Shown here piece by piece: positions 1 through 9,800 of a DNA stretch of 64,000 nt. The position numbers and the translations under genes are program-made. This DNA comes from Ilex aquifolium (Eukaryota > Streptophyta > Magnoliopsida > Aquifoliales > Aquifoliaceae), in assembly GCA_951799425.1 (NCBI GenBank), contig OX637399.1, positions 36,491,701 to 36,555,700 on the forward strand, given 5' to 3'. The notes beneath the pieces are model-generated. The model had not been told where the DNA came from. It saw only the letters and a list, made by a program, of their open reading frames with translations, and did no database searches. Position 1 is the stretch's first letter; each line of letters starts with the position of its first letter.

Positions 1-363
1 TATACCAAACTTCCATCACAATTTCGAACTTGTTAGAAGATGAATCACCAATTTTGATCTCAATATATTGGTTTGGGTTTCAAGTTCTCTTTGCAATGCC
101 GCAAGAATTAGCTCAATCCGAGTTCGGGAGAAAGAGTTATGTCGGATATAATATTTCATTTTAAAGGAGGACTACTTATTACACAAAACTTGCGTTACAA
201 TAGAGCCCATGCTAGAGGATTTTTCATGACTTTTGATGTGAATAAAATGGTTAGGGATTGAAGAATTCTTTACAATGCCGCAAGAATCATCTTAATCAGA
301 GACCGGAGCAAAAAGTTATGTCAGAAATACTAAAGATTGGGAAATTAGTTTTTTTTTTTCCTT
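1..363 (+). repeat. Partial type A monomer at the window edge
   Basis: The window opens inside a class A monomer; about 18 bp of its start are missing. GGTTTGGG, TCCGAG, AGCCCAT and GATGTGAATAAAATGG identify it. The junction into the next monomer reads TTGAGGAGGGG rather than the usual TTGTGGAGGGG, a private change. Confidence 0.93.
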
Positions 364-1118
364 GAGGAGGGGAATGGCCAACTATACCAAACTTCCATCT
401 TCGAACTTGTTAGAAGATGAATCACCAATTTTGATCTCAATATATTGGTTAGGGTTTCAAGTTCTCATTGCAATGCCGCAAGAATTAGCTCAATCAGAGT
501 TCGGGAGAAAAAGTTATGTCCGATATAATATTTCATTTTAAAGGAGGACTACTTATTACACAAAACTTGCATTACAATAGAGCCCATGCTAGAGGATTTT
601 TCATGACTTTTGACGTGAATGAAATGGTTAGGGATTGAAGAATTCTTTACAATGCCGCAAGAATCATCTTAATCAGAGACCGGAGCAAAAAGTTATGTCA
701 GAAATACTAAAGAATGGGAAATTACTTTTTTTTTCCTTGTGGAGGGGAATGGCCAACTTTACCAAACTTCCATCACAATTTCGAACTTGTTAGAAGATGA
801 ATCACCAATTTTGATCTCAATATATTTGTTAGGGTTTCAAGTTCTCTTTGCAATGCCGTAAGTATTAGCTCAATCCGAGTTCGGGAGAAAGAGTTATGTC
901 GGATATAATATTTCATTTTAAAGGAGGACTACTTATTACACAAAACTTGCGTTACAATAGAGTCCATGCTAGAGGATTTTTCTTGACTTTTGATGTGAAT
1001 GAAATGGTTAGGGATTGAAGAATTCTTTACAATTCCGCAAGAATCATCTTAATCAGAGACCGGAGCAAAAAGTTATGTCAGAAATACTGAAGATTGGGAA
1101 ATTACTTTTTTTTGCCTT

Positions 1119-1300
1119 GTGGAGGGGAATGTCCAACTATACCAAACTTCCATCACAATTTCGAACTTGTTAGAAGATGAATCACCAATTTTGATCTCAA
1201 TATATTGGTTTGGGTTTCAAGTTCTCTTTGCAATGCCGCAAGAATTAGCTCAATCCGAGTTCGGGAGAAAGAGTTATGTCGGATATAATATTTCATTTTA
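1119..1300 (+). repeat. First half-unit of the monomer (about 182 bp)
   Basis: The left half of the monomer aligns to the right half. The GGAGG at 1121 corresponds to the GGAGG at 1303, and the core AATGCCGCAAGAAT appears in both, about 179 bp apart. A hand alignment from TTTTGAT through GTTATGTC to ATA gives about 23 mismatches in about 100 columns without gaps. The monomer is therefore an old tandem dimer of a roughly 180-200 bp ancestor. Confidence 0.88.
1255..1264. repeat. Short dyad CCGA-GT-TCGG
   Basis: A 4-bp inverted repeat with a 2-bp centre lies in the first half-unit of A and C monomers. In B it is broken (CAGAGTTCGG), as in the second half-unit (AGAGACCGG). No known binding site is recognised. 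Confidence 0.5.
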
Positions 1301-1397
1301 AAGGAGGACTACTTATTACACAAAACTTGCGTTACAATAGAGCCCATGCTAGAGGATTTTTCATGACTTTTGATGTGAATAAAATGGTTAGGGATTG

Positions 1398-1407
1398 AAG
1401 AATTCTT
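1398..1407. repeat. 10-bp palindrome with EcoRI site, one per monomer
   Basis: AAGAATTCTT is a perfect 10-bp palindrome in the second half-unit, with GAATTC at 1400-1405. It is present once in nearly every monomer; exceptions I found are at about 51030 (GAATTA), 53301 and 56332 (GAATTT). The equivalent place in the first half reads AGTTCT and has no site. It should give a roughly 379-bp EcoRI ladder. Confidence 0.93.
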
Positions 1408-1485
1408 TACAATGCCGCAAGAATCATCTTAATCAGAGACCGGAGCAAAAAGTTATGTCAGAAATACTAAAGATTGGGAAATTAG

Positions 1486-1495
1486 TTTTTTTTTT
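1486..1495 (+). repeat. T run at the A-to-B monomer junction
   Basis: Every monomer ends with a T run just before (G)CCTTGTGGAGGGG. Its length depends on the junction type: T10-T11 after A, T9 after B (1862-1870) and T8 followed by GCC after C (2242-2249). Together with ATTAG or ATTAC before it, the run serves as a class marker. Confidence 0.9.
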
Positions 1496-2636
1496 CCTTG
1501 TGGAGGGGAATGGCCAACTATACCAAACTTCCATCTTCGAACTTGTTAGAAGATGAATCACCAATTTTGATCTCCATATATTGGTTAGGGTTTCAAGTTC
1601 TCATTGCAATGCCGCAAGAATTAGCTCAATCAGAGTTCGGGAGAAAAAGTTATGTCCGATATAATATTTCATTTTAAATGAGGACTACTTATTACACAAA
1701 ACTTGCATTACAATAGAGCCCATGCTAGAGGATTTTTCATGACTTTTGATGTGAATAAAATGGTTAGGGATTGAAGAATTCTTTACAATGCCGCAAGAAT
1801 CATCTTAATCAGAGACCGGAGCAAAAAGTTATGTCAGAAATACTAAAGAATGGGAAATTACTTTTTTTTTCCTTGTGGAGGGGAATAACCAACTATACCA
1901 AACTTCCATCACAATTTCGAACTTGTTAGAAGATGAATCACCAATTTTGATCTCAATATATTTGTTAGGGTTTCAAGTTCTCTTTGCAATGCCGTAAGTA
2001 TTAGCTCAATCCGAGTTCGGGAGAAAGAGTTATGTCGGATATAATATTTCATTTTAAAGGAGGATTACTTATTACACAAAACTTGCGTTACAATAGAGTC
2101 AATGCTAGAGGATTTTTCGTGACTTTTGATGTGAATGAAATGGTTAGGGATTGAAGAATTCTTTACAATGCCGCAAGAATCATCTTAATCAGAGACCGGA
2201 GCAAAAAGTTATGTCAGAAATACTGAAGATTGGGAAATTACTTTTTTTTGCCTTGTGGAGGGGAATGTCCAACTATACCAAACTTCCATCACAATTTCGA
2301 ACTTGTTAGAAGATGAATCACCAATTTTGATCTCAATATATTGGTTTGGGTTTCAAGTTCTCTTTGCAATGCCGCAAGAATTAGCTCAATCCGAGTTCGG
2401 GAGAAAGAGTTATGTCGGATATAATATTTCATTTTAAAGGAGGACTACTTATTACACAAAACTTGCGTTACAATAGAGCCCATGCTAGAGGATTTTTCAT
2501 GACTTTTGATGTGAATAAAATGGTTAGGGATTGAAGAATTCTTTACAATGCCGCAAGAATCATCTTAATCAGAGACCGGAGCAAAAAGTTATGTCAGAAA
2601 TACTAAAGATTGGGAAATTAGTTTTTTTTTTTCCTT

Positions 2637-3011
2637 GTGGAGGGGAATGGCCAACTATACCAAACTTCCATCTTCGAACTTGTTAGAAGATGAATCACCA
2701 ATTTTGATCTCAATATATTGGTTAGGGTTTCAAGTTCTCATTGCAATGCCGCAAGAATTAGCTCAATCAGAGTTCGGGAGAAAAAGTTATGTCCGATATA
2801 ATATTTCATTTTAAAGGAGGACTACTTATTACACAAAACTTGCATTACAATAGAGCCCATGCTAGAGGATTTTTCATGACTTTTGACGTGAATGAAATGG
2901 TTAGGGATTGAAGAATTCTTTACAATGCCGCAAGAATCATCTTAATCAGAGACCGGAGCAAAAAGTTATGTCAGAAATACTAAAGAATGGGAAATTACTT
3001 TTTTTTTCCTT
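2637..3011 (+). repeat. Type B1 monomer (reference copy)
   Basis: Reference copy of class B, 375 bp. It is 5 bp shorter than A because ACAAT is missing (CCATCTTCGAAC instead of CCATCACAATTTCGAAC). Other class B marks are GGTTAGGGTTTC, TTCTCATTGC, TCAGAGTTCGGG, GTCCGAT and TTGCATTAC. Subtype B1 has CTCAATATA and GACGTGAATGAAATGG. Subtype B2 (for example 1500-1874) has CTCCATATA and GATGTGAATAAAATGG. B2' adds TTTCTCATG, B' has CTTCGATCTTCG, and B3 marks the right end. The tail is ACTAAAGAATGGG before a T9 run. Confidence 0.95.
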
Positions 3012-3391
3012 GTGGAGGGGAATGGCCAACTTTACCAAACTTCCATCACAATTTCGAACTTGTTAGAAGATGAATCACCAATTTTGATCTCAATATATTT
3101 GTTAGGGTTTCAAGTTCTCTTTGCAATGCCGTAAGTATTAGCTCAATCCGAGTTCGGGAGAAAGAGTTATGTCGGATATAATATTTCATTTTAAAGGAGG
3201 ACTACTTATTACACAAAACTTGCGTTACAATAGAGTCCATGCTAGAGGATTTTTCATGACTTTTGATGTGAATGAAATGGTTAGGGATTGAAGAATTCTT
3301 TACAATTCCGCAAGAATCATCTTAATCAGAGACCGGAGCAAAAAGTTATGTCAGAAATACTGAAGATTGGGAAATTACTTTTTTTTGCCTT
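3012..3391 (+). repeat. Type C1 monomer (reference copy)
   Basis: Reference copy of class C, 380 bp. Diagnostic bases: TATTTGTTAGGG, GCCGTAAGTATTAG (the C-to-T change makes TAA in the frame that is open in A), GAGTCCAT, GATGTGAATGAAATGG, and the tail ACTGAAGATTGGG with a T8 run followed by GCC. C1 begins GAATGGCCAACTTT and carries AATTCCGC. C2 (for example 1875-2254) begins GAATAACC and has GAGGATTAC and TTTCGTGAC. C3 (for example 15515-15894) begins GAATGACC. These linked marks let every monomer be classified by eye. Confidence 0.95.
3102..3110 (+). repeat. Single telomere-like motif in the monomer core
   Basis: TTAGGGTTT matches 1.3 units of the plant-type telomere repeat. It occurs once in the first half of B and C monomers. 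Class A has TTTGGGTTT instead, and the second half-unit has only TTAGGGATT. It is never tandem here, so it is not an interstitial telomere array and may be coincidental. Confidence 0.6.
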
Positions 3392-6300
3392 GTGGAGGGG
3401 AATGTCCAACTATACCAAACTTCCATCACAATTTCGAACTTGTTAGAAGATGAATCACCAATTTTGATCTCAATATATTGGTTTGGGTTTCAAGTTCTCT
3501 TTGCAATGCCGCAAGAATTAGCTCAATCCGAGTTCGGGAGAAAGAGTTATGTCGGATATAATATTTCATTTTAAAGGAGGACTACTTATTACACAAAACT
3601 TGCGTTACAATAGAGCCCATGCTAGAGGATTTTTCATGACTTTTGATGTGAATAAAATGGTTAGGGATTGAAGAATTCTTTACAATGCCGCAAGAATCAT
3701 CTTAATCAGAGACCGGAGCAAAAAGTTATGTCAGAAATACTAAAGATTGGGAAATTAGTTTTTTTTTTCCTTGTGGAGGGGAATGGCCAACTATACCAAA
3801 CTTCCATCTTCGAACTTGTTAGAAGATGAATCACCAATTTTGATCTCCATATATTGGTTAGGGTTTCAAGTTCTCATTGCAATGCCGCAAGAATTAGCTC
3901 AATCAGAGTTCGGGAGAAAAAGTTATGTCCGATATAATATTTCATTTTAAAGGAGGACTACTTATTACACAAAACTTGCATTACAATAGAGCCCATGCTA
4001 GAGGATTTTTCATGACTTTTGATGTGAATAAAATGGTTAGGGATTGAAGAATTCTTTACAATGCCGCAAGAATCATCTTAATCAGAGACCGGAGCAAAAA
4101 GTTATGTCAGAAATACTAAAGAATGGGAAATTACTTTTTTTTTCCTTGTGGAGGGGAATAACCAACTATACCAAACTTCCATCACAATTTCGAACTTGTT
4201 AGAAGATGAATCACCAATTTTGATCTCAATATATTTGTTAGGGTTTCAAGTTCTCTTTGCAATGCCGTAAGTATTAGCTCAATCCGAGTTCGGGAGAAAG
4301 AGTTATGTCGGATATAATATTTCATTTTAAAGGAGGATTACTTATTACACAAAACTTGCGTTACAATAGAGTCCATGCTAGAGGATTTTTCGTGACTTTT
4401 GATGTGAATGAAATGGTTAGGGATTGAAGAATTCTTTACAATGCCGCAAGAATCATCTTAATCAGAGACCGGAGCAAAAAGTTATGTCAGAAATACTGAA
4501 GATTGGGAAATTACTTTTTTTTGCCTTGTGGAGGGGAATGTCCAACTATACCAAACTTCCATCACAATTTCGAACTTGTTAGAAGATGAATCACCAATTT
4601 TGATCTCAATATATTGGTTTGGGTTTCAAGTTCTCTTTGCAATGCCGCAAGAATTAGCTCAATCCGAGTTCGGGAGAAAGAGTTATGTCGGATATAATAT
4701 TTCATTTTAAAGGAGGACTACTTATTACACAAAACTTGCGTTACAATAGAGCCCATGCTAGAGGATTTTTCATGACTTTTGATGTGAATAAAATGGTTAG
4801 GGATTGAAGAATTCTTTACAATGCCGCAAGAATCATCTTAATCAGAGACCGGAGCAAAAAGTTATGTCAGAAATACTAAAGATTGGGAAATTAGTTTTTT
4901 TTTTTCCTTGTGGAGGGGAATGGCCAACTATACCAAACTTCCATCTTCGAACTTGTTAGAAGATGAATCACCAATTTTGATCTCAATATATTGGTTAGGG
5001 TTTCAAGTTCTCATTGCAATGCCGCAAGAATTAGCTCAATCAGAGTTCGGGAGAAAAAGTTATGTCCGATATAATATTTCATTTTAAAGGAGGACTACTT
5101 ATTACACAAAACTTGCATTACAATAGAGCCCATGCTAGAGGATTTTTCATGACTTTTGACGTGAATGAAATGGTTAGGGATTGAAGAATTCTTTACAATG
5201 CCGCAAGAATCATCTTAATCAGAGACCGGAGCAAAAAGTTATGTCAGAAATACTAAAGAATGGGAAATTACTTTTTTTTTCCTTGTGGAGGGGAATGGCC
5301 AACTTTACCAAACTTCCATCACAATTTCGAACTTGTTAGAAGATGAATCACCAATTTTGATCTCAATATATTTGTTAGGGTTTCAAGTTCTCTTTGCAAT
5401 GCCGTAAGGATTAGCTCAATCCGAGTTCGGGAGAAAGAGTTATGTCGGATATAATATTTCATTTTAAAGGAGGACTACTTATTACACAAAACTTGCGTTA
5501 CATAAGAGGCCATGCTAGAGGATTTTTCATGACTTTTGATGTGAATGAAATGGTTAGGGATTGAAGAATTCTTTACAATTCCGCAAGAATCATCTTAATC
5601 AGAGACCGGAGCAAAAAGTTATGTCAGAAATACTGAAGATTGGGAAATTACTTTTTTTTGCCTTGTGGAGGGGAATGTCCAACTATACCAAACTTCCAAC
5701 ACAATTTCGAACTTGTTAGATGATGAATCACCAATTTTGATCTCAATATATTGGTTTGGGTTTCAAGTTCTCTTTGCAATGCCGCAAGAATTAGCTCAAT
5801 CCGAGTTCGGGAGAAAGAGTTATGTCGGATATAATATTTCATTTTAAAGGAGGACTACTTATTACACAAAACTTGCGTTACAATAGAGCCCATGCTAGAG
5901 GATTTTTCATGACTTTTGATGTGAATAAAATGGTTAGGGATTGAAGAATTCTTTACAATGCCGCAAGAATCATCTTAATCAGAGACCGGAGCAAAAAGTT
6001 ATGTCAGAAATACTAAAGATTGGGAAATTAGTTTTTTTTTTCCTTGTGGAGGGGAATGGCCAACTATACCAAACTTCCATCTTCGAACTTGTTAGAAGAT
6101 GAATCACCAATTTTGATCTCCATATATTGGTTAGGGTTTCAAGTTCTCATTGCAATGCCGCAAGAATTAGCTCAATCAGAGTTCGGGAGAAAAAGTTATG
6201 TCCGATATAATATTTCATTTTAAAGGAGGACTACTTATTACACAAAACTTGCATTACAATAGAGCCCATGCTAGAGGATTTTTCATGACTTTTGATGTGA

Positions 6301-6800
6301 ATAAAATGGTTAGGGATTGAAGAATTCTTTACAATGCCGCAAGAATCATCTTAATCAGAGACCGGAGCAAAAAGTTATGTCAGAAATACTAAAGAATGGG
6401 AAATTACTTTTTTTTTCCTTGTGGAGGGGAATAACCAACTATACCAAACTTCCATCACAATTTCGAACTTGTTAGAAGATGAATCACCAATTTTGATCTC
6501 AATATATTTGTTAGGGTTTCAAGTTCTCTTTGCAATGCCGTAAGTATTAGCTCAATCCGAGTTCGGGAGAAAGAGTTATGTCGGATATAATATTTCATTT
6601 TAAAGGAGGATTACTTATTACACAAAACTTGCGTTACAATAGAGTCCATGCTAGAGGATTTTTCGTGACTTTTGATGTGAATGAAATGGTTAGGGATTGA
6701 AGAATTCTTTACAATGCCGCAAGAATCATCTTAATCAGAGACCGGAGCAAAAAGTTATGTCAGAAATACTGAAGATTGGGAAATTACTTTTTTTTGCCTT

Positions 6801-9800
6801 GTGGAGGGGAATGTCCAACTATACCAAACTTCCATCACAATTTCGAACTTGTTAGAAGATGAATCACCAATTTTGATCTCAATATATTGGTTTGGGTTTC
6901 AAGTTCTCTTTGCAATGCCGCAAGAATTAGCTCAATCCGAGTTCGGGAGAAAGAGTTATGTCGGATATAATATTTCATTTTAAAGGAGGACTACTTATTA
7001 CACAAAACTTGCGTTACAATAGAGCCCATGCTAGAGGATTTTTCATGACTTTTGATGTGAATAAAATGGTTAGGGATTGAAGAATTCTTTACAATGCCGC
7101 AAGAATCATCTTAATCAGAGACCGGAGCAAAAAGTTATGTCAGAAATACTAAAGATTGGGAAATTAGTTTTTTTTTTTCCTTGTGGAGGGGAATGGCCAA
7201 CTATACCAAACTTCCATCTTCGAACTTGTTAGAAGATGAATCACCAATTTTGATCTCAATATATTGGTTAGGGTTTCAAGTTCTCATTGCAATGCCGCAA
7301 GAATTAGCTCAATCAGAGTTCGGGAGAAAAAGTTATGTCCGATATAATATTTCATTTTAAAGGAGGACTACTTATTACACAAAACTTGCATTACAATAGA
7401 GCCCATGCTAGAGGATTTTTCATGACTTTTGACGTGAATGAAATGGTTAGGGATTGAAGAATTCTTTACAATGCCGCAAGAATCATCTTAATCAGAGACC
7501 GGAGCAAAAAGTTATGTCAGAAATACTAAAGAATGGGAAATTACTTTTTTTTTCCTTGTGGAGGGGAATAACCAACTATACCAAACTTCCATCACAATTT
7601 CGAACTTGTTAGAAGATGAATCACCAATTTTGATCTCAATATATTTGTTAGGGTTTCAAGTTCTCTTTGCAATGCCGTAAGTATTAGCTCAATCCGAGTT
7701 CGGGAGAAAGAGTTATGTCGGATATAATATTTCATTTTAAAGGAGGATTACTTATTACACAAAACTTGCGTTACAATAGAGTCCATGCTAGAGGATTTTT
7801 CGTGACATTTGATGTGAATGAAATGGTTAGGGATTGAAGAATTCTTTACAATGCCGCAAGAATCATCTTAATCAGAGACCGGAGCAAAAAGTTATGTCAG
7901 AAATACTGAAGATTGGGAAATTACTTTTTTTTGCCTTGTGGAGGGGAATGTCCAACTATACCAAACTTCCATCACAATTTCGAACTTGTTAGAAGATGAA
8001 TCACCAATTTTGATCTCAATATATTGGTTTGGGTTTCAAGTTCTCTTTGCAATGCCGCAAGAATTAGCTCAATCCGAGTTCGGGAGAAAGAGTTATGTCG
8101 GATATAATATTTCATTTTAAAGGAGGACTACTTATTACACAAAACTTGCGTTACAATAGAGCCCATGCTAGAGGATTTTTCATGACTTTTGATGTGAATA
8201 AAATGGTTAGGGATTGAAGAATTCTTTACAATGCCGCAAGAATCATCTTAATCAGAGACCGGAGCAAAAAGTTATGTCAGAAATACTAAAGATTGGGAAA
8301 TTAGTTTTTTTTTTTCCTTGTGGAGGGGAATGGCCAACTATACCAAACTTCCATCTTCGAACTTGTTAGAAGATGAATCACCAATTTTGATCTCAATATA
8401 TTGGTTAGGGTTTCAAGTTCTCATTGCAATGCCGCAAGAATTAGCTCAATCAGAGTTCGGGAGAAAAAGTTATGTCCGATATAATATTTCATTTTAAAGG
8501 AGGACTACTTATTACACAAAACTTGCATTACAATAGAGCCCATGCTAGAGGATTTTTCATGACTTTTGATGTGAATAAAATGGTTAGGGATTGAAGAATT
8601 CTTTACAATGCCGCAAGAATCATCTTAATCAGAGACCGGAGCAAAAAGTTATGTCAGAAATACTAAAGAATGGGAAATTACTTTTTTTTTCCTTGTGGAG
8701 GGGAATAACCAACTATACCAAACTTCCATCACAATTTCGAACTTGTTAGAAGATGAATCACCAATTTTGATCTCAATATATTTGTTAGGGTTTCAAGTTC
8801 TCTTTGCAATGCCGTAAGTATTAGCTCAATCCGAGTTCGGGAGAAAGAGTTATGTCGGATATAATATTTCATTTTAAAGGAGGATTACTTATTACACAAA
8901 ACTTGCGTTACAATAGAGTCCATGCTAGAGGATTTTTCGTGACTTTTGATGTGAATGAAATGGTTAGGGATTGAAGAATTCTTTACAATGCCGCAAGAAT
9001 CATCTTAATCAGAGACCGGAGCAAAAAGTTATGTCAGAAATACTGAAGATTGGGAAATTACTTTTTTTTGCCTTGTGGAGGGGAATGTCCAACTATACCA
9101 AACTTCCATCACAATTTCGAACTTGTTAGAAGATGAATCACCAATTTTGATCTCAATATATTGGTTTGGGTTTCAAGTTCTCTTTGCAATGCCGCAAGAA
9201 TTAGCTCAATCCGAGTTCGGGAGAAAGAGTTATGTCGGATATAATATTTCATTTTAAAGGAGGACTACTTATTACACAAAACTTGCGTTACAATAGAGCC
9301 CATGCTAGAGGATTTTTCATGACTTTTGATGTGAATAAAATGGTTAGGGATTGAAGAATTCTTTACAATGCCGCAAGAATCATCTTAATCAGAGACCGGA
9401 GCAAAAAGTTATGTCAGAAATACTAAAGATTGGGAAATTAGTTTTTTTTTTTCCTTGTGGAGGGGAATGGCCAACTATACCAAACTTCCATCTTCGAACT
9501 TGTTAGAAGATGAATCACCAATTTTGATCTCAATATATTGGTTAGGGTTTCAAGTTCTCATTGCAATGCCGCAAGAATTAGCTCAATCAGAGTTCGGGAG
9601 AAAAAGTTATGTCCGATATAATATTTCATTTTAAAGGAGGACTACTTATTACACAAAACTTGCATTACAATAGAGCCCATGCTAGAGGATTTTTCATGAC
9701 TTTTGACGTGAATGAAATGGTTAGGGATTGAAGAATTCTTTACAATGCCGCAAGAATCATCTTAATCAGAGACCGGAGCAAAAAGTTATGTCAGAAATAC

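Larger units (their letters stand above)
1119..1499 (+). repeat. Type A monomer (reference copy)
   Basis: Reference copy of class A, 381 bp. Diagnostic bases: GAATGTCCAAC near the start, ATCACAATTTCG, TATTGGTTTGGG, GCCGCAAGAATTAG, TCCGAG, TTGCGTTAC, AGCCCAT, GATGTGAATAAAATGG, and a tail ACTAAAGATTGGGAAATTAG before a T10-T11 run. It has no in-frame stop from the GTG at its first base for 60 codons. Class A recurs every 1136-1137 bp in the left third. Subtypes are A2 (GTTCCC and TTATTAAAC), A3 (A2 with GAATATCC), A4 (GAATGGCC start) and A5 (GAAGTG with GGAATTG). Confidence 0.95.
1301..1499 (+). repeat. Second half-unit of the monomer (about 199 bp)
   Basis: The right half of the dimeric monomer. 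It keeps the shared core (TGGTTAGGG, AATGCCGCAAGAAT, GTTATGTC) but differs from the left half by about a quarter of positions. It also carries an EcoRI palindrome and the terminal T run, both absent from the left half. The extra length lies mainly in the T-rich tail. The halves are far more diverged from each other than any two monomers of one class, so the doubling preceded the A/B/C split. Confidence 0.85.
364..6800 (+). repeat. Regular hexamer HOR block (2273-bp period)
   Basis: Seventeen monomers in the order B1 364, C1 739, A 1119, B2 1500, C2 1875, A 2255, B1 2637, C1 3012, A 3392, B2 3773, C2 4148, A 4528, B1 4910, C1 5285, A 5665, B2 6046, C2 6421. The trimer period is 1136-1137 bp. 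Because B1-C1 and B2-C2 trimers alternate, the true repeat is a hexamer: A at 1119, 3392 and 5665 are exactly 2273 bp apart. Differences between equivalent copies are few and mostly private, for example ATGAGGACT at about 1678 and the cluster at 5409-5721. Confidence 0.95.

Noticed and set aside
1150-1170. Pol III B-box-like GTTCGAAAT on the minus strand, suggesting a tRNA-derived SINE origin
   Set aside because: It matches 8 of 9 consensus positions but fails the last C, I did not find a convincing A box, and no tRNA-like fold is visible.
1147-1172. Possible CENP-B box
   Set aside because: TTCGAACTT lacks the required A and the CGGG. TTCGGGAGAAAG at 1260-1271 has TTCG and the A but not the CGGG in register, so neither meets the consensus.
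1119-1301. 60-codon open frame starting GTG in class A monomers, repeated through the window, as a real gene
   Set aside because: It exists only because A copies are near-identical. The start is GTG, the frame is broken in B and C, and no promoter, intron or domain is visible.
1299-1312. AAAGGAGG as a bacterial ribosome binding site
   Set aside because: It recurs in every monomer at the half-unit boundary, is the homologue of GTGGAGGGG in the other half, and is not followed by a coding frame with any support.
5648-5842. Reverse-strand open frame of 64 codons (and a similar one at 40894-41085)
   Set aside because: These appear only where private changes or a hybrid monomer remove a stop on the minus strand; other copies lack them.
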